Source: Rhizobiales bacterium 65-79 | GTDB lineage: Bacteria; Pseudomonadota; Alphaproteobacteria; Rhizobiales; Rhizobiaceae | Length of the DNA: 32,012 nt | Reading direction: 5' to 3' | NCBI GenBank assembly: GCA_001896885.1 | Contig: MKRJ01000050.1 | Location: 1 to 32,012 of the forward strand | Part shown: one piece after another, positions 8,515 through 16,072 of the stretch | Layout: each line of letters begins with the position of its first letter | Position numbering within the stretch: the first letter of the stretch is position 1 | Position numbers and translations under genes: made by a program | Notes under the pieces: model-generated | Databases searched by the model: none | The model's input: only the letters and a program-made list of their open reading frames with translations | What the model was told of the DNA's origin: nothing

Positions 8515-9396
8515 TCAGAACAGTCTCAGGCCCGGCACGCGCACGCGCTGCCGGTAAAGCGATGTCGACGCGGTGATGTAGAGGCTCCGCAGATCGTCGT
8601 CGCCGAAGGTGAAATTGGCAGTATGTTCGGGCATAGGTATGACGCCCAGGAAATCCGACGACGGATTGAACACGTGGATGCCGCCCGGACCGCAGCAATA
8701 GAGGTTGCCGCGGCTGTCGATCTTCATGCCGTCGGGCGCGCCCCGCCCCTTCCCCCTGGTCTCGGCCCAGACCGCGCCGCCGGTCAGCTTGCCGTCCGAC
8801 GCGACGTTGAAGACGCGGATGTGCTGGCGCTCGGTGTCGTTGACGAAGAGCCGCGATGCGTCGAGCGAGAAGCAGAGCCCGTTCGGCTGGGCGAAATCGT
8901 CCGCGAGGAGGGTCAGGGCGCCATTCACATCGATCCTGTAGACGCCCTGGAAGGACAGTTCCTGCTCGCGCAGGACGCCGTAGAACTCCATGCGCCCATA
9001 GGTGGGATCGGTGAAATAGATCGCGCCGTCGGCGGCGACCACGATATCGTTCGGGCTGTTCAGCTCCTTGCCGTCATAGTGCGTGGCGAGCACGACGATC
9101 CTGCCGTCCGCCTCCGTCCGCGTCACCCGGCTGGTCGCGTGCTCGCAGGTGAGGATGCGGCCCCGGCGGTCGAGCGTGTTGCCGTTGGCCTTGTTGCTCG
9201 GCTCGCGGAAAATCTCGATCCTGCCGTCGGCGGTCAGCCGGCGCATGCGGTTTCCCGGCATGTCGCTGAAGATCAGCCATTTCTCGTAGGGATGCCAGAT
9301 CGGCCCCTCGACGAAGCCGTAGCCGCTTCCGACCGTCTCCAGGGCGACCTCGCCGACGATATCGGCGAAATCCGCGTCGCCGTTCCTTTGCGACAT
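8515..9396 (-). CDS. SMP-30/gluconolactonase family protein (locus A)
   Basis: Six-bladed beta-propeller hydrolase, 293 residues, expected to open sugar-acid lactones in a divalent-metal-dependent manner. The four metal/active-site positions of the family are present: Glu30 in VEGP, Asn116 in NSPNDIVV, Asn172 in QPNGLCFS and Asp222 in PDGMKID. There is no signal peptide, so it should act in the cytoplasm on imported substrate. The frame is open to 9612, but the upstream part overlaps the tautomerase gene in another frame. The ATG at 9396 is 5 nt after the tautomerase stop, which points to coupling. It is homologous to the locus B lactonase (shared SPND, FTDPTYG and PNG segments). Which lactone it cleaves is unknown. 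Confidence 0.9.
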   Translation of the reverse strand: MSQRNGDADFADIVGEVALETVGSGYGFVEGPIWHPYEKWLIFSDMPGNRMRRLTADGRIEIFREPSNKANGNTLDRRGRILTCEHATSRVTRTEADGRIVVLATHYDGKELNSPNDIVVAADGAIYFTDPTYGRMEFYGVLREQELSFQGVYRIDVNGALTLLADDFAQPNGLCFSLDASRLFVNDTERQHIRVFNVASDGKLTGGAVWAETRGKGRGAPDGMKIDSRGNLYCCGPGGIHVFNPSSDFLGVIPMPEHTANFTFGDDDLRSLYITASTSLYRQRVRVPGLRLF

Positions 9397-9401
9397 CGCG
9401 T

Positions 9402-9593
9402 TCAACTCGCCGGCTTCTCTACCGTCTTGCCGCCGACATACCAGTCGGGCGCCGTCACGTCCTCGAAGACCACCCAGATCGCTTCCTTGGGCAGCTCGGC
9501 GACCTCGCTGACGGCCTCGGTGACGCGGCGCGCGATCTCGTTCTTGCGCTGCTGCGAATGGCCCTTGAGAATCCGTATGTTCACGAAAGGCAT
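9402..9593 (-). CDS. 4-oxalocrotonate tautomerase-like small enzyme
   Basis: A 63-residue member of the tautomerase superfamily, which uses the N-terminal proline exposed after Met removal as general base. Pro is present (MPFVNIRILKG), as is the beta-alpha-beta outline and the C-terminal GG turn (WYVGGK). Numbering from Pro1, the usual 4-OT arginines at 11 and 39 are His and Trp, and Phe50 is Trp, so it is unlikely to be a true 4-oxalocrotonate tautomerase. GGGGAGG at 9602-9608 gives a strong ribosome binding site. It is the first gene of the metabolic part of locus A and precedes the lactonase by 5 nt, suggesting it acts on a keto-enol intermediate of the same pathway. That role is inference. 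Confidence 0.88.
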   Translation of the reverse strand: MPFVNIRILKGHSQQRKNEIARRVTEAVSEVAELPKEAIWVVFEDVTAPDWYVGGKTVEKPAS

Positions 9594-9697
9594 GCCCGAT
9601 CCTCCCCGACATATTCTTGTTGCGGAGAGACTAGGCCGGGAACGGAGCGGCCCGATACGCAGCTAAGCGCACCTTCGACTGTGCTTTTGCACATTCC

Positions 9698-9709
9698 GGC
9701 CGCGCGGCC
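9698..9709. terminator. GC palindrome after the response regulator gene
   Basis: GGCCGCGCGGCC lies immediately beyond the response-regulator stop, and a small GTGC-TTTT-GCAC inverted repeat follows at 9681-9692. Reading on the minus strand there is no clear U-tract. It might partly separate the two-component genes from the tautomerase operon, or the short repeat might be a protein-binding site for the downstream promoter. Confidence 0.3.
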
Positions 9710-9715
9710 CGGCGC

Positions 9716-10459
9716 TCAGTGGTCGCCGGAGGAACCGGAACCGCCGCGCAGCCAGGCATCGAGCCGGCGTTGTTCCCGCCGCAGGGCATCGACGTTGATG
9801 AGGCCCCTTGCCAGCGCCAGATAGATGGCGCGGGTGCGCGAGTTGAAGACGGAAGCGCCGTCCGCTCCCTCCTCCGGCGTGGCGATGCCGAGCTTTTCGT
9901 AGAGGTGCCGGATGCGGGCCTGGGCGCCGCGCGTCGAAAGGCCCCGGCGCATGGCGATCGCCTTGTCGGTCAATCCCAGCGCGACATCGATGAGGCTCTC
10001 ATATTCGGAATCGGTAATGCCTTCCAGCCGGTCCTGCACCCGGTGCTGGATGCCGCGCACCTCGCGGTCGATGATGCAATGGCCTTCGCTGAAGACGCCG
10101 CGCAGCGCCGAGCGCATCCCCTCCTCCGACGCCGATTTGAGCACGTAGCCGTAGACCGAGCCGGGCGGGACGATCCGCGCCACGCCGCGCACATAGGATT
10201 CGTCGGCGAAATTGGACCAGAACAGGATATGGGTCTCCGCGCGCCGGCTCCAGATGGCGCGCGCGACGTCTATCCCCGTCGCCTTTGGAAGCTGCAGGTC
10301 CAGGACGACGAAGGGCGGCTCGCGCATCGCGGCGATCTCGATCGCCTCGTCGCCGTCGCTCGCCTCGATCACCTCCACCTCGCCGGGCCAGATATGCTCG
10401 ATCGTCGAACGGGCGAAAGCCCGATGCAATCCGTCGTCCTCGGCCACCATGACAAGCAT
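9716..10459 (-). CDS. response regulator with LuxR-type DNA-binding domain
   Basis: A 247-residue regulator. The N-terminal receiver has the acidic pair D8/D9, phosphoacceptor Asp54 in VVLDLQLPK, and Lys108 in YVLKSA. The C-terminal half (about residues 148-230) resembles the LuxR/NarL tetrahelical HTH (ITDSEYESLIDVALGLTDKAIA, then STRGAQARIRHLYEKLGI) but is divergent and ends in an Arg-rich, Gly/Ser tail. Its ATG overlaps the kinase stop codon by one base (TGATG at 10457-10461), the classic arrangement of a cognate kinase/regulator pair. The genes just downstream on the same strand, tautomerase, lactonase and importer, are the obvious candidate targets. This target assignment is inferred from position only. 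Confidence 0.88.
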   Translation of the reverse strand: MLVMVAEDDGLHRAFARSTIEHIWPGEVEVIEASDGDEAIEIAAMREPPFVVLDLQLPKATGIDVARAIWSRRAETHILFWSNFADESYVRGVARIVPPGSVYGYVLKSASEEGMRSALRGVFSEGHCIIDREVRGIQHRVQDRLEGITDSEYESLIDVALGLTDKAIAMRRGLSTRGAQARIRHLYEKLGIATPEEGADGASVFNSRTRAIYLALARGLINVDALRREQRRLDAWLRGGSGSSGDH

Positions 10460-11724
10460 CAGGCGTGCTCCGCAAGACCGGGTTCGGGCGTGGTGGACGC
10501 AGCCGCGGCAACCCCTTCGAGCGTGATCTCGATCGAAACGCGCGTGCCGCTCTCCATCCCCGGCTCGACGCGCAGATTGGCGCCGATGAGCGCGGCGCGC
10601 GTGTGCATGTGGCCGATGCCGCCGCTCTCGTCCGGCTCGGCCGCCCTGTAGCCGGACCCGTCATCGGCGACCGTGATGCGCAGGAGGGGCCCCGCCGCCA
10701 GGAGCGACACGTCTATGCGGCCCGGCTCGGCGTGCCGCACGGCATTGTTGATCGCCTCCTGGACGATCCGGTAGAGCGCGGTGCGGATGCGTTCGGGCAG
10801 CATGTCGACCACGCCGTCGCTCTGGTCCCTCATATGGACGGCGATCGGCGGCGAGGCGCGGCTGACGCTCCGGTTGAGGTGCGCCTCGATGGCGTCGCGC
10901 AGGCCGAACAGTTCGAGCACGCCCGGCCGCATGTCGTCCACGATGTGGCGTAGCTCGGTCAGGCAGTTGACGATCTCGTTCTCGAGTTCGGCGAGCTGCG
11001 CGGCGCGTGCCACGCCTTGGCGGTGGAGGGCCGTGACCTGCCGGACGATGCGCGAGAGGTCGGCGAGCGTCTGATCGTGCAGGTCCATCGCGATGCGGCG
11101 TCGCTCGCGCTCCATACCTTCGGTCAGCCGCGCGGCACCGACGCGCAGCAGCTCCTTGCGGTTCCTGGCCTCGCTTTCCGCCAGCATCGCGCGCCGCGCC
11201 TCCTCGCTCTGGATGAGCGCATAGATGTAGGGCGCGATGAAGTCCGCGCAGTGCTGGGCGACCTGCAGATCTCGGACCGTGTAGCAATCGCGCATCTGCC
11301 GACTGATGTTGAGCGCGCCGACGATGTTGCCGCGCGCCCTCAGCGGCACGATGATGCGGCTGCGCAACCCGGCCGAATAGATCGGCTCGTCGAGCGCGCC
11401 GTCGAAATGGAAGCGAGGGTCCTCCAGGGCGTCTTCGGTCAGGAGGTAGGGGACCTCTCCGCGCAATACCGAGCGGACGGGACTGACATCGACCGGCAGC
11501 GGATTGCGGGCAAGCGTGCTCCAGCTCGTGTGGAAGCCGGCTTCGTAGCAGACGTGCTGGCGGCCGTCATGCAGCAGGATGGCGACGTCCATATGGTCGT
11601 GCGGGATGATCGTCCCGATTTCGGCCGCGGTCGCCCGGAACGCCTTGCCTGGATCGATATGCCCGGCAAGCGCGCGCGAAATGGCAAGCAAGCGCTCGAC
11701 GAGGGCGGCGGATATCTTCGCCAT
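10459..11724 (-). CDS. soluble GAF-domain histidine kinase (NarL/HisKA_3 type)
   Basis: A 421-residue sensor kinase without membrane segments or signal peptide, so the signal must be cytoplasmic. Residues about 15-170 form a GAF-like sensor domain (IPHDHMDVAILLHDGRQ; LRSRIIVPLRARGNIVGALNI). A linker of charged helix (about 172-205) leads to the HisKA_3 dimerisation/phosphoacceptor motif ERERRRIAMDLHD with His216. The HATPase_c domain has the N box QEAINNAVRHA (322-332), DDGSGY (354-359) and GGIGHM (368-373). GGAGGA precedes the ATG by about nine bases. It phosphorylates, by gene overlap, the response regulator encoded next. It is divergent from the locus B repressor with about 280 bp between. 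Confidence 0.9.
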   Translation of the reverse strand: MAKISAALVERLLAISRALAGHIDPGKAFRATAAEIGTIIPHDHMDVAILLHDGRQHVCYEAGFHTSWSTLARNPLPVDVSPVRSVLRGEVPYLLTEDALEDPRFHFDGALDEPIYSAGLRSRIIVPLRARGNIVGALNISRQMRDCYTVRDLQVAQHCADFIAPYIYALIQSEEARRAMLAESEARNRKELLRVGAARLTEGMERERRRIAMDLHDQTLADLSRIVRQVTALHRQGVARAAQLAELENEIVNCLTELRHIVDDMRPGVLELFGLRDAIEAHLNRSVSRASPPIAVHMRDQSDGVVDMLPERIRTALYRIVQEAINNAVRHAEPGRIDVSLLAAGPLLRITVADDGSGYRAAEPDESGGIGHMHTRAALIGANLRVEPGMESGTRVSIEITLEGVAAAASTTPEPGLAEHA

Positions 11725-11913
11725 GGCGTAAAATCCTCCAGCGCCCCTGCCCAGTCAGGTCTGCCCATCCCGCTTGGCCGGGCGGGCCGTTGACGGCCGC
11801 GGGGTCTCCTTCGCGCAACAGAGTGGACGCCGCCCCGCCGGCGTGTCAACGCCGTTCGTGCCGCGCGAAGCCGGGACGATGCGGCATTCCGCCGAGGCTC
11901 CGGCCGACCGCGG

Positions 11914-11942
11914 TTGCCTTCGTGCGCATAAGGCATTCTTAT
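11914..11942 (+). promoter_or_regulatory. candidate promoter of the repressor gene
   Basis: TTGCCT (11914-11919) and TCTTAT (11937-11942) are separated by 17 bp in the divergent intergenic region, 60 bp ahead of the small upstream ORF. The -10 element matches consensus at only four positions, so this is a weak prediction. Confidence 0.3.
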
Positions 11943-12002
11943 GGGGTGCCGCGGCCGGCTGGCGTCGCGTCAGGCTTGCAGGGAACGAATGGCGAGGGAG
12001 GC

Positions 12003-12068
12003 ATGAAGGGGATCAGGCGGAACGGCACGGCGGAAACTGTCGCGACGGCGGGCTGCCGGCGCGGATGA
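12003..12068 (+). CDS. 21-codon upstream ORF translationally coupled to the repressor
   Basis: An ATG at 12003 with a strong GGGAGG a few bases upstream opens a 21-residue, Arg/Gly/Ala-rich peptide starting MKGIRRNGTAETV. Its TGA (12066-12068) overlaps the ATG of the LacI-type repressor (12065-12067) as ATGA. The repressor ATG itself lacks a good ribosome binding site, so ribosomes finishing this ORF may re-initiate there. The peptide has no recognisable domain. It could be a leader that sets repressor level or a fortuitous frame. Confidence 0.45.
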   Translation: MKGIRRNGTAETVATAGCRRG

Positions 12069-13102
12069 CGACGGGCGTGAAAGCCAGGTCACGGCGCGGC
12101 GGCGGCCGGCCGACCATCGCGGATGTCGCGCTCAAGGCGGGCGTCGGCGCGATCACGGTCTCGCGCGCGCTACGCGAGCCCGATCGCGTCTCGCTGGAAC
12201 TGCGGCGCCAAATCATGGCCGTCGTCGAGGAACTCGGCTACGTCCCCGACCGCAACGCCAGGGCGCTGGCTTCCGCCCGCGCCGACGTGATCGGCGTGCT
12301 CGTCCCCTCGCTGACCAACAATGTCTTCGCCGAGGTGGTGCGCGGCATCTATGACGGGCTCGACCAGAGCCATCTGCAGGTGCAGATCGGTAACACGCAT
12401 TACGCGTGCAATGCCGAAGAGGACCTGCTCCGCATCTTCCTGAGCCAGCGCCCGTCCGCCCTGATCGTCTCCGGCATCGACCAGAGCCCCGTCGCACGGT
12501 CGCTGCTCGAACGGGCGAACTGCCCGGTCGTCCAGATCATGGAGATCGGTCCCGAGCCGGTCGACATGATGATCGGCTTTTCGCACCACGAGGGCGGCAA
12601 AGCCGCCACAAGGCACCTGATCGAGGCGGGCTATCGCAGGATCGCCTTCATCGGCGCGCGCATGGATCCGCGTTCGCAGCGCAGGCTGGCCGGCTATCGC
12701 GCCGCCATGGAGGAGGCCGGGCTTTTTGACGAGCGGCTGGTGACCACCACGATCCGCCCGTCGAGCGTATCGATGGGCAGCGAGCTGTTCCGCGAGGCGA
12801 TCGCCCGCGCCCCGGCGCTCGATGCCGCGTTCTGCAACAATGACGACATGGCGCTCGGCGCGCTTTTCGAATGCCATCGCCAGGGCCGCGCCGTGCCGTC
12901 CGACATCGGCATCGCCGGCTTCAACGACCTCGAGATGATGGAGGTAGCCTGCCCCTCCGTGACCAGCCTGCGCACGCATCGCTACGAGATCGGCCGGCGC
13001 TCCATCGCGATGGCGCTCGCCGCGATCGCCGGCCACAGGCCGGCCGAAGCGATCGTCGACCTCGGCTTCGAACTCATCGTCCGCGAAAGCACGAAGCGCT
13101 GA
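12065..13102 (+). CDS. LacI-family repressor, GntR (gluconate repressor)-like subfamily
   Basis: A 345-residue repressor. The N-terminal HTH is RPTIADVALKAGVGAITVSRAL (15-36) with the hinge-side segment ELGYVPDRNARALAS. The type I periplasmic-binding-like sensor domain follows. Several segments match, from memory, the E. coli GntR/IdnR branch of LacI proteins: GVLVPSLTNNVFAEVVRGI, FIGARMD, CNNDDMALGALFECHRQG and IGIAGFNDLEMMEV. That branch typically senses aldonates, which fits a lactonase locus. The frame is open far upstream, but the HTH position and the ATGA overlap with a small upstream ORF favour the ATG at 12065. The GGTAGCGCTACC palindrome 60 bp downstream of its stop is the likely operator for the importer genes. 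Confidence 0.9.
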   Translation: MTTGVKARSRRGGGRPTIADVALKAGVGAITVSRALREPDRVSLELRRQIMAVVEELGYVPDRNARALASARADVIGVLVPSLTNNVFAEVVRGIYDGLDQSHLQVQIGNTHYACNAEEDLLRIFLSQRPSALIVSGIDQSPVARSLLERANCPVVQIMEIGPEPVDMMIGFSHHEGGKAATRHLIEAGYRRIAFIGARMDPRSQRRLAGYRAAMEEAGLFDERLVTTTIRPSSVSMGSELFREAIARAPALDAAFCNNDDMALGALFECHRQGRAVPSDIGIAGFNDLEMMEVACPSVTSLRTHRYEIGRRSIAMALAAIAGHRPAEAIVDLGFELIVRESTKR

Positions 13103-13145
13103 AGCCGCACGACGAACCGGCGAGCACCGGTCGCCGGAGGTACGC

Positions 13146-13174
13146 TTTACAACATTCGTTGGTAGCGCTACCGT
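13146..13174 (+). promoter_or_regulatory. candidate promoter of locus B importer operon
   Basis: TTTACA (13146-13151) and TACCGT (13169-13174) are spaced by 17 bp. The operator palindrome occupies the spacer and -10 region. This predicts a start near 13181 and a leader of about 160 nt before the binding-protein gene. Confidence 0.45.
13161..13172. promoter_or_regulatory. LacI-family operator palindrome
   Basis: GGTAGCGCTACC is a perfect 12-bp palindrome with a central GC, the form typical of LacI/GalR-family operators. It lies between the repressor gene and the operon it would control, overlapping the predicted promoter, so binding would block RNA polymerase. I found no second copy upstream of locus A. 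Confidence 0.7.
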
Positions 13175-13343
13175 TCCCTTGCGTTAAGCCGGGAGGAGAT
13201 CGCGATCCACGCCGTGTTCGGGCGAACCGGGCCAGTCCTGTGCCTTGCTCGCCTGTCGACAAGAGCAGTCGAAGATACGCCGTCCGGATCGCGACTTGCC
13301 TGAAATCGCATCATCCAGAGAATCGAATTGGGAGGAATGAATC

Positions 13344-14465
13344 ATGAAGAGAGTTTTTGGCGGCCTGCTCGCCGCCGCCGCGGTGTCGCTCATGTGTTCG
13401 ACGGCATTCGCGGAACCCAAGATCGTGTCGGGTCCGGCCGCCGAGCCGGGCTGCTTCGCGCCATGGTCGGGCGATACCAAATTCTTCCAGTATCCGGCCA
13501 AGAAGGGCCCGTTCCGGATCGCGCTGGCGAACGGCTATATCGCCAATACCTGGCGCATCCAGATGATCCAGACCGCGAAGGCCTACGCCGCGCAGCCCGA
13601 TGTCAAGGCCCAGCTCAAGGAGTTCAAGGTCGTCTCCACGGGCGAGGACGTCCCCGCCCAGATCTCGGCGATCAACAATTTCATCGATTCCGGTTATGAC
13701 GCCATCGTCACCGACGCGCAGAACCCGACCGCCTTCGGCCGCGTCATCAAGCGCGCCAAGGAAGCCGGCGTCGTGCTCGTCGCCTTCGACAACATCCTCG
13801 ACACAAAGGACGCCATCAACGTCAACGTCGACCAGGAAGGCCTCGGCGAATTGTGGGGCAAGTGGCTGGTCGACAAGGTGCCGAACGGCGGCAAGATCCT
13901 CGAAGTGCGCGGCGTCGCCGGCACTTCGGTCGACACCGACCGCCACGCCGGCATCCACAAAATCCTCGACGCCTCCGGCAAGAAGTGGAAGGTGACCGAG
14001 GTGATGGGCAAATGGGATGACGGCGTGGCGCAGAAGGTGACGGCCGACGCCATCGCCACCAACGGCCCCTTCGACGGAATCACCGGGCAGGGCGGCGACA
14101 CAGGCATCGTCCAGGCGATGCTCGACGCCAAGCATCCGATGGTGCCGTTTGGCGGCGAGACCGAGAACGGCTTCCGCAAGTTCTGCGCCAAATATGCCGA
14201 TCAGGGCCTGAAATGCACGTCGGCCGGTTCGGGCCCCGCCCAGGTAGCGGTGGCGATCAAGACGGCGATCGCCGCGCTCGAGGGGAAGGTCGTCCCGCAG
14301 GAAATCAAGCTGCCGCTGGCCGTCGCCTCCACCCCGGACATGAAGGCGGGGCAGGATTACTTCCCCAAGCAGTCCGACAATTTCTTCGTCGGCAATTCCT
14401 TCCCGACCTGCGGCATCAATTTCACCGCCCAGGAGATCATGAGCCAGACGAAGGAAAATCAATAA
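13344..14465 (+). CDS. periplasmic sugar-binding protein of ABC importer (locus B)
   Basis: RbsB-like binding protein, 373 residues. A Sec signal peptide (MKRVFGGLLAAAAVSLMCSTAFA, about 23 residues) is followed by an extra segment of about 30 residues (EPKIVSGPAAEPGCFAPW) before the usual first strand (FRIALANGYIANTWRIQMIQ). Core motifs include INNFIDSGYDAIVTDAQNPTAFGRVI and ITGQGGDTGIVQAMLDA. Cysteines in the N-terminal extension and near the C-terminus (FPTCGINF) could form a disulphide in the periplasm. GGGAGGA at about 13330 gives the start. It is separated from the ATPase gene by a strong hairpin, which commonly keeps binding-protein mRNA more abundant than the membrane components. Confidence 0.93.
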   Translation: MKRVFGGLLAAAAVSLMCSTAFAEPKIVSGPAAEPGCFAPWSGDTKFFQYPAKKGPFRIALANGYIANTWRIQMIQTAKAYAAQPDVKAQLKEFKVVSTGEDVPAQISAINNFIDSGYDAIVTDAQNPTAFGRVIKRAKEAGVVLVAFDNILDTKDAINVNVDQEGLGELWGKWLVDKVPNGGKILEVRGVAGTSVDTDRHAGIHKILDASGKKWKVTEVMGKWDDGVAQKVTADAIATNGPFDGITGQGGDTGIVQAMLDAKHPMVPFGGETENGFRKFCAKYADQGLKCTSAGSGPAQVAVAIKTAIAALEGKVVPQEIKLPLAVASTPDMKAGQDYFPKQSDNFFVGNSFPTCGINFTAQEIMSQTKENQ

Positions 14466-14482
14466 ACCGAACGCAGCCGACG

Positions 14483-14510
14483 CGGCGCCGTGGTATCTTC
14501 CACGGCGCCG
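14483..14510 (+). other. intercistronic hairpin between binding-protein and ATPase genes
   Basis: Perfect 11-bp stem CGGCGCCGTGG (14483-14493) / CCACGGCGCCG (14500-14510) with the 6-nt loop TATCTT, 17 nt after the binding-protein stop. No T run follows, so it is not a classic terminator. Its position suits an mRNA-stabilising or partial-attenuation element that gives excess binding protein. Confidence 0.65.
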
Positions 14511-14530
14511 ACGCGTGTCGGGAGGATTGA

Positions 14531-16072
14531 ATGCACGGGGCAAATCCGCTTTTCCGGATGGAGGGCGTGTCGAAGCGCTATGGCGGCGTGCGGGCGCTCG
14601 ACCACGCCGAGCTGACCGTCCATGCGGGCCAGATCCATGGCATTCTCGGCGAGAACGGAGCCGGGAAATCGACGCTCATCAAGATCATGTCCGGCGTCGT
14701 CGCGCCGGACGAAGGCCGCATGACGCTCGACGGCAAGGAAGTATCCTTCGCCTCGCCGGCGGCGGCGAACGATGCCGGCATCGCCTGCATCTTCCAGGAA
14801 CTGTCGCTCGTCCCGCACCTTTCCGTCGCCGACAATATCGTCATCTCCAATCCGCCGAAGCGCTTCGGCATGATCGACCGCAAGAAGCAGCGCGCCATTG
14901 CCGAGGAGGCGCTGGCGCGCGCCGGCGCAGCCGACATCCATCCGCTGGCGCTGGTAAGGGACCTCCCGCTGTCGCGGCGGCAGATGGTCGAGATCGCCAA
15001 GGCGCTTGCCCGCAAGCCGCGGATCCTTATCCTCGACGAGGCGACCTCGGCGCTCACCGCCGCCGATGTCTCGAAGATATTCGCAGTCCTGAAGCGGCTG
15101 CGCGAGGAGGGGCTGGCGCTCCTCTACATCTCGCACCGCATGCACGAGATCGCCGAGCTTGCAGATGTCTGCACCGTGTTCCGCAACGGCAGCAACGTCG
15201 CCACCTACGAAGCCGGAACGAAGTCCGACAATGAAGTCGTCGAACTGATGATCGGGCGCGAATATACCAACGTCTTTCCCCCAAAGGCGCCGGTCGCTGC
15301 ATCGGACAATCCGCCGGTCATAGAATGCCGGCGCCTGTCCTGGGCGGACCAGCTGAAGGACATCTCGTTTTCCGTGCGCGCCGGCGAGGTTGTCGGCCTC
15401 GGCGGGCTGGACGGCCAAGGCCAGCGCGACCTGCTGCTGGCCCTGTTCGGGGTCCTGCGCGGCGTCGGCGGCGAGGTGCTCATCGAGGGCAAGCCGGTCC
15501 GGATCCGCGGCCCCCGCCAGGCCAAGGGCGACGAGATCGGCATGGCGCTCATCCCGGAAGACCGCAAGACCGAGGGGCTGCTCCTGCCGATGAGCGTGCG
15601 CGACAACCTCTCCTTCGCGGCGCTCGACCGCGTGGCGCGCGCCGGCGTGATCGATCGCGCGGCTGAGAGAAGCCGTATCGACGAGATGATCCGCCTGCTC
15701 GCCATCAAGACCGCCGGCACCGACATCCCGGCCGGCGCGCTGTCGGGCGGCAACCAGCAGAAGATCGTCATCGCCAAATGGCTGATGAACCGGCCGCGCA
15801 TCATCCTGCTCAACGATCCGACGCGCGGCATCGATGTCGGCACCAAGCAGGAGATCTACCAGCTCCTGCGCAAGCTCGCCGCCGACGGCGCGGCGATCAT
15901 CTTCTATTCCACCGACTATGACGAGCTGATCGGCTGCTGCGACCGCGTTCTCGTCATGTATGATGGCGGCATCCGCCGCGAACTCGCGGGCGACGGGATC
16001 ACCGAGCACGCGCTGATCGCGAGCGCGCTGAACGTCGAGGAGGATTCCATGGCCGAGGCGGTGGGGGCATGA
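14531..16072 (+). CDS. sugar ABC transporter ATP-binding protein, two NBDs (locus B)
   Basis: RbsA/MglA-class ATPase of 513 residues. NBD1: Walker A GENGAGKST (40-48), FQELS (88-92), signature PLSRRQ (146-151), Walker B ILILDEATSAL and His202. NBD2: degenerate Walker A GLDGQGQRD (292-300), signature LSGGNQQ (404-410), IILLNDPTRGIDVGTK, and YSTDYDE in place of the switch His. Loss of catalytic residues in the second domain is normal for this class. GGGAGG lies a few bases before the ATG. The stop overlaps the following permease start as ATGA (16069-16072), so the subunits are probably made in a coupled ratio. Confidence 0.95.
   Translation: MHGANPLFRMEGVSKRYGGVRALDHAELTVHAGQIHGILGENGAGKSTLIKIMSGVVAPDEGRMTLDGKEVSFASPAAANDAGIACIFQELSLVPHLSVADNIVISNPPKRFGMIDRKKQRAIAEEALARAGAADIHPLALVRDLPLSRRQMVEIAKALARKPRILILDEATSALTAADVSKIFAVLKRLREEGLALLYISHRMHEIAELADVCTVFRNGSNVATYEAGTKSDNEVVELMIGREYTNVFPPKAPVAASDNPPVIECRRLSWADQLKDISFSVRAGEVVGLGGLDGQGQRDLLLALFGVLRGVGGEVLIEGKPVRIRGPRQAKGDEIGMALIPEDRKTEGLLLPMSVRDNLSFAALDRVARAGVIDRAAERSRIDEMIRLLAIKTAGTDIPAGALSGGNQQKIVIAKWLMNRPRIILLNDPTRGIDVGTKQEIYQLLRKLAADGAAIIFYSTDYDELIGCCDRVLVMYDGGIRRELAGDGITEHALIASALNVEEDSMAEAVGA

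Noticed and set aside
13191-13303. Short GTG-started ORF in the locus B leader after a GGGAGGAG at 13191-13198
   Set aside because: The spacing to the GTG at 13214 (15 nt) is too long for efficient initiation and the peptide has no recognisable feature.
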